A DNA stretch of 6,476 nt, taken from NCBI GenBank assembly GCA_030596245.1, contig JAUVKN010000249.1, positions 1-6,476 of the forward strand, in the 5' to 3' direction. The position numbers and the translations under genes are program-made. Positions 5,132-6,476 of the stretch are shown here, one piece after another. This stretch comes from Bacteroidia bacterium. Its GTDB lineage: Bacteria > Bacteroidota > Bacteroidia > Bacteroidales > GCA-2748055. Within the stretch, counting starts at the first letter, position 1; each line of letters opens with the position of its first letter. Below the pieces are notes generated by a model. That model was not told the DNA's origin. It saw only the letters and a list, made by a program, of their open reading frames with translations, and ran no database searches.

Positions 5132-6106
5132 TCATTTCAAAGAGGTTGTCATGTTGTCCCATGCAAGCAAAGGATATTTATTCTTCAGGATCCTTAGCTT
5201 TTCACTCCTCTGTTTTACCATTTCACGGAATGCTTCGCCCTCATCCATAAGCGGTCGGTGGTCCACCATTTTCAATAAAGGTTCCAGCTCCTGTATGATA
5301 TTACGGGCATCGTTGCTTAGAAGTGCCTGATTAAATCTCTCCCAAACATATTGGGAAGCCTGGTCGCTGGTATGAACCATGTCAGATGTATAGAAACGGT
5401 AATCCCGTAATTCATCCATAACGATCTCATAGGATGGGAAATAGAAGAGTTGGTCGGGATAGAGTTTTTCCAGGGCTTCTTGTGCCAGCAACAGGGTTGC
5501 TTTACTTAACTGGTTCCCATGGGCACCCTCTTTCCAGTGACGAACCGGACTCACAGTGAGTAAGATCTTCAGGTTTGGGTTAAATTCAAACAAAGATGGC
5601 AGAAAGGATTCATAGGCTCCGATGATCTCTTTGGTGGTAAGGCGTGACCTGGTAAACCGGGATGCAGGTATTTTATGACAATTGCATACTACTTTCCCGG
5701 TATTATTGTAAGTGTATACCCAGGCAGTACCCCAGGTGATGACCAGGAAGTGAGCAGTCTGTAACATCCTTTTTGCCACATCAAAACTGAGGTTGATCTT
5801 TTTCAGGGTGTCATCCCGGTCGGGAGATGAAAATCCGGTGTAGTGATCAAATGAGAACCACAGATCATTATAATGATCCAGGTCATTTTCAGTGTATGCT
5901 TCTCTTTGGAGCAACGCCTCTAATCCTCTCTTTACCGATTGGGGGTTGTATGTAACCCCGAAAGGATTGACACAAACCGGGAAAAGGTATTTCTCCAGCA
6001 CTTTTCCAATGTTTTCGGTGAAGCAGGAACCCATCATCAGGATGGGTGATTGATGATCCAATTGGAAAGAATAATTGGGAATGGTTACCTCCGTAATCAA
6101 TTTCAT
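5132..6106 (-). CDS. GSCFA domain-containing protein (SGNH-hydrolase-like)
   Basis: The 324-residue protein matches the GSCFA family (PF08885) along its length. The name-giving block is MGSCFTENIG (residues 25-34), with S27 in the nucleophile position of an SGNH-type esterase; the fifth residue is Thr here instead of Ala. Further family blocks are NPFG (47-50), ITWGTAWVY (123-131), NCHKIP (142-147), TVSPVRH (184-190) and SDMVHTS (241-247), where D242 and H245 fit the catalytic Asp and His. No signal peptide is visible, so it is probably cytoplasmic. The family is common in Bacteroidota, but its substrate is not established. It stands alone in the window: a 245-bp dyad-rich spacer separates it from the ABC gene, and a putative mobile element lies about 200 bp upstream. 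The ATG at 6106 begins the conserved N-terminal strand, so the start is likely right. Confidence 0.92.
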   Translation of the reverse strand: MKLITEVTIPNYSFQLDHQSPILMMGSCFTENIGKVLEKYLFPVCVNPFGVTYNPQSVKRGLEALLQREAYTENDLDHYNDLWFSFDHYTGFSSPDRDDTLKKINLSFDVAKRMLQTAHFLVITWGTAWVYTYNNTGKVVCNCHKIPASRFTRSRLTTKEIIGAYESFLPSLFEFNPNLKILLTVSPVRHWKEGAHGNQLSKATLLLAQEALEKLYPDQLFYFPSYEIVMDELRDYRFYTSDMVHTSDQASQYVWERFNQALLSNDARNIIQELEPLLKMVDHRPLMDEGEAFREMVKQRSEKLRILKNKYPLLAWDNMTTSLK

Positions 6107-6309
6107 ATGGTTATCAATTGATTCTAATTTGTCATATGTAACTTACCAACAGCTTTTTAATCAATAATAAACCAATCTCTGATTAAAAAGACTGATGGAC
6201 GTTTCATGGGATTGGTTAAACTTATACCAACAACTAATATAACAGACCTCTCGGCAATTAAAACATTAAACTACTTAAAACGCTTGCTACGCCTGCAATA
6301 GAGACCCTC
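6107..6309. other. A/T-rich spacer upstream of the GSCFA gene
   Basis: No gene is supported here. Near the GSCFA start there is a 14-bp stem-loop (6150-6194). Further out, TTAAAC or TTAAAAC repeats occur at 6216, 6258, 6266 and 6275, the last three at 8-9 bp steps. I see no exact TAnnTTTG promoter for the GSCFA gene. The spacer ends where the putative insertion sequence begins (about 6310), so the original upstream neighbour may have been displaced. Confidence 0.4.
6150..6194. repeat. Long hairpin 44 bp upstream of the GSCFA start
   Basis: CTTTTTAATCA (6153-6163) and TGATTAAAAAG (6180-6190) are perfect 11-bp arms. Past a single bulged A the stem continues with CAG (6150-6152) and CTG (6192-6194). 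The loop is 16 bases. Because the arms carry T- and A-runs, it could act as a terminator in either direction or as a 5' UTR structure of the GSCFA transcript. Confidence 0.5.
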
Positions 6310-6317
6310 TGCGTCTA

Positions 6318-6355
6318 AAATTGGACATTCGAGCTCACCTTTAAATTGGACACTC
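6318..6355 (+). repeat. Direct repeat AAATTGGACA(T/C)TC, two copies 25 bp apart
   Basis: The 13-bp copies at 6318-6330 and 6343-6355 differ at one position. Spacing is 25 bp, a little over two helical turns, so a transposase or regulator bound at both would lie on nearly the same face. They lie about 100-140 bp before the putative transposase start. Confidence 0.6.
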
Positions 6356-6390
6356 AAATTATTTACACAATTAGTTAATAAACAAATAAA

Positions 6391-6473
6391 GGGAAAAAGA
6401 GTATTTTAATAATTATTGTTTATATTTGAATTTAGACAAAAAAAAAGTAAACAATATGGATACTCTTTTTCCC
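6391..6473 (+). promoter_or_regulatory. 14-bp inverted repeat enclosing a promoter and a start codon
   Basis: GGGAAAAAGAGTAT (6391-6404) is the exact reverse complement of ATACTCTTTTTCCC (6460-6473), which forms codons 2-6 of the open frame starting at 6456. Between the arms TATATTTG (6421-6428) is an exact TAnnTTTG element, predicting initiation near 6433-6436, inside the loop. Native transcripts would lack the left arm, while read-through transcripts would carry both arms and fold over the start region. Confidence 0.6.
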
Positions 6474-6476
6474 ACA
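6456..6476 (+). CDS. Start of a plus-strand gene, probably a transposase (7 codons visible)
   Basis: ATG at 6456 opens a frame reading MDTLFPT to the window edge. It follows the TAnnTTTG element by 27 bp and an A-rich leader (AAAAAAAAAGTAAACAAT) typical of Bacteroidota translation starts. The identity as a transposase rests only on the terminal repeats and the unusual inverted repeat around the start. Seven residues are far too few for a family call. Confidence 0.4.

Larger units (their letters stand above)
6310..6476 (+). mobile_element. Putative left end of an insertion sequence, running off the window
   Basis: From about 6310 the sequence changes character. It begins TGCGTCTAAAATTGGAC and carries the repeat AAATTGGACA(T/C)TC twice, 25 bp apart (6318-6330 and 6343-6355). 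A promoter element and the start of a plus-strand open frame follow about 145 bp in, opposite to all host genes. Repeated sites near the terminus ahead of a first gene resemble the ends of IS21-type elements. The other end, the transposase body and any target duplication lie outside the window, so the family and the exact boundary are inferred. Confidence 0.4.

Noticed and set aside
4886..5197. A 103-codon plus-strand frame across the ABC control region
   Set aside because: The translation has no domain, it begins inside the ABC start and ends inside the GSCFA gene, and the spacer is better explained by regulatory dyads.

Overview
The window most likely comes from a member of the Bacteroidota. 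The support is: a GSCFA-domain protein, two lipoproteins with short signal peptides, translation starts without clear Shine-Dalgarno sequences, two exact TAnnTTTG motifs (the -7 element of the Bacteroidota housekeeping sigma factor) placed just upstream of start codons, and A/T-rich spacers between moderate-GC genes. I cannot name genus or species.

Layout. Every host gene lies on the minus strand, so transcription runs from high to low coordinates. In that order they are: a GSCFA-domain SGNH-type hydrolase (5132-6106); a LolD/MacB-type ABC ATPase with no adjacent permease (4203-4886); an uncharacterised helical lipoprotein (3019-3909); a small YccF membrane protein (2541-2921) followed 15 bp later by a ThuA-like lipoprotein (1806-2525); a Gfo/Idh/MocA oxidoreductase (552-1535); and the N-terminal third of a short-chain dehydrogenase (1-236, running off the window). 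The only plus-strand signal is at the right edge. There, two copies of a 13-bp repeat, a promoter element and the first seven codons of an open frame look like the left end of an insertion sequence.

How the genes may work together. The ThuA-like and Gfo/Idh/MocA proteins are the same two families as ThuA and ThuB of rhizobial trehalose catabolism (3-keto-sugar metabolism). They may form a carbohydrate module, with YccF sharing the transcript. The ABC ATPase appears to be a single-gene transcription unit, with a sigma-54-like -24/-12 candidate, several dyads upstream at enhancer distance, and two hairpins downstream. The lipoprotein gene ends at a clear intrinsic terminator whose loop and U-tract seem to double as the -33 element and spacer of the yccF promoter.

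The most interesting points are in the spacers. One is a 14-bp inverted repeat around the putative transposase start, with a promoter inside the loop, which suggests translational protection against read-through. Another is the dyad-rich control region of the orphan ABC ATPase. A third is a perfect 16-bp dyad directly upstream of the oxidoreductase gene. No tRNA, rRNA, CRISPR array or known riboswitch was recognised.
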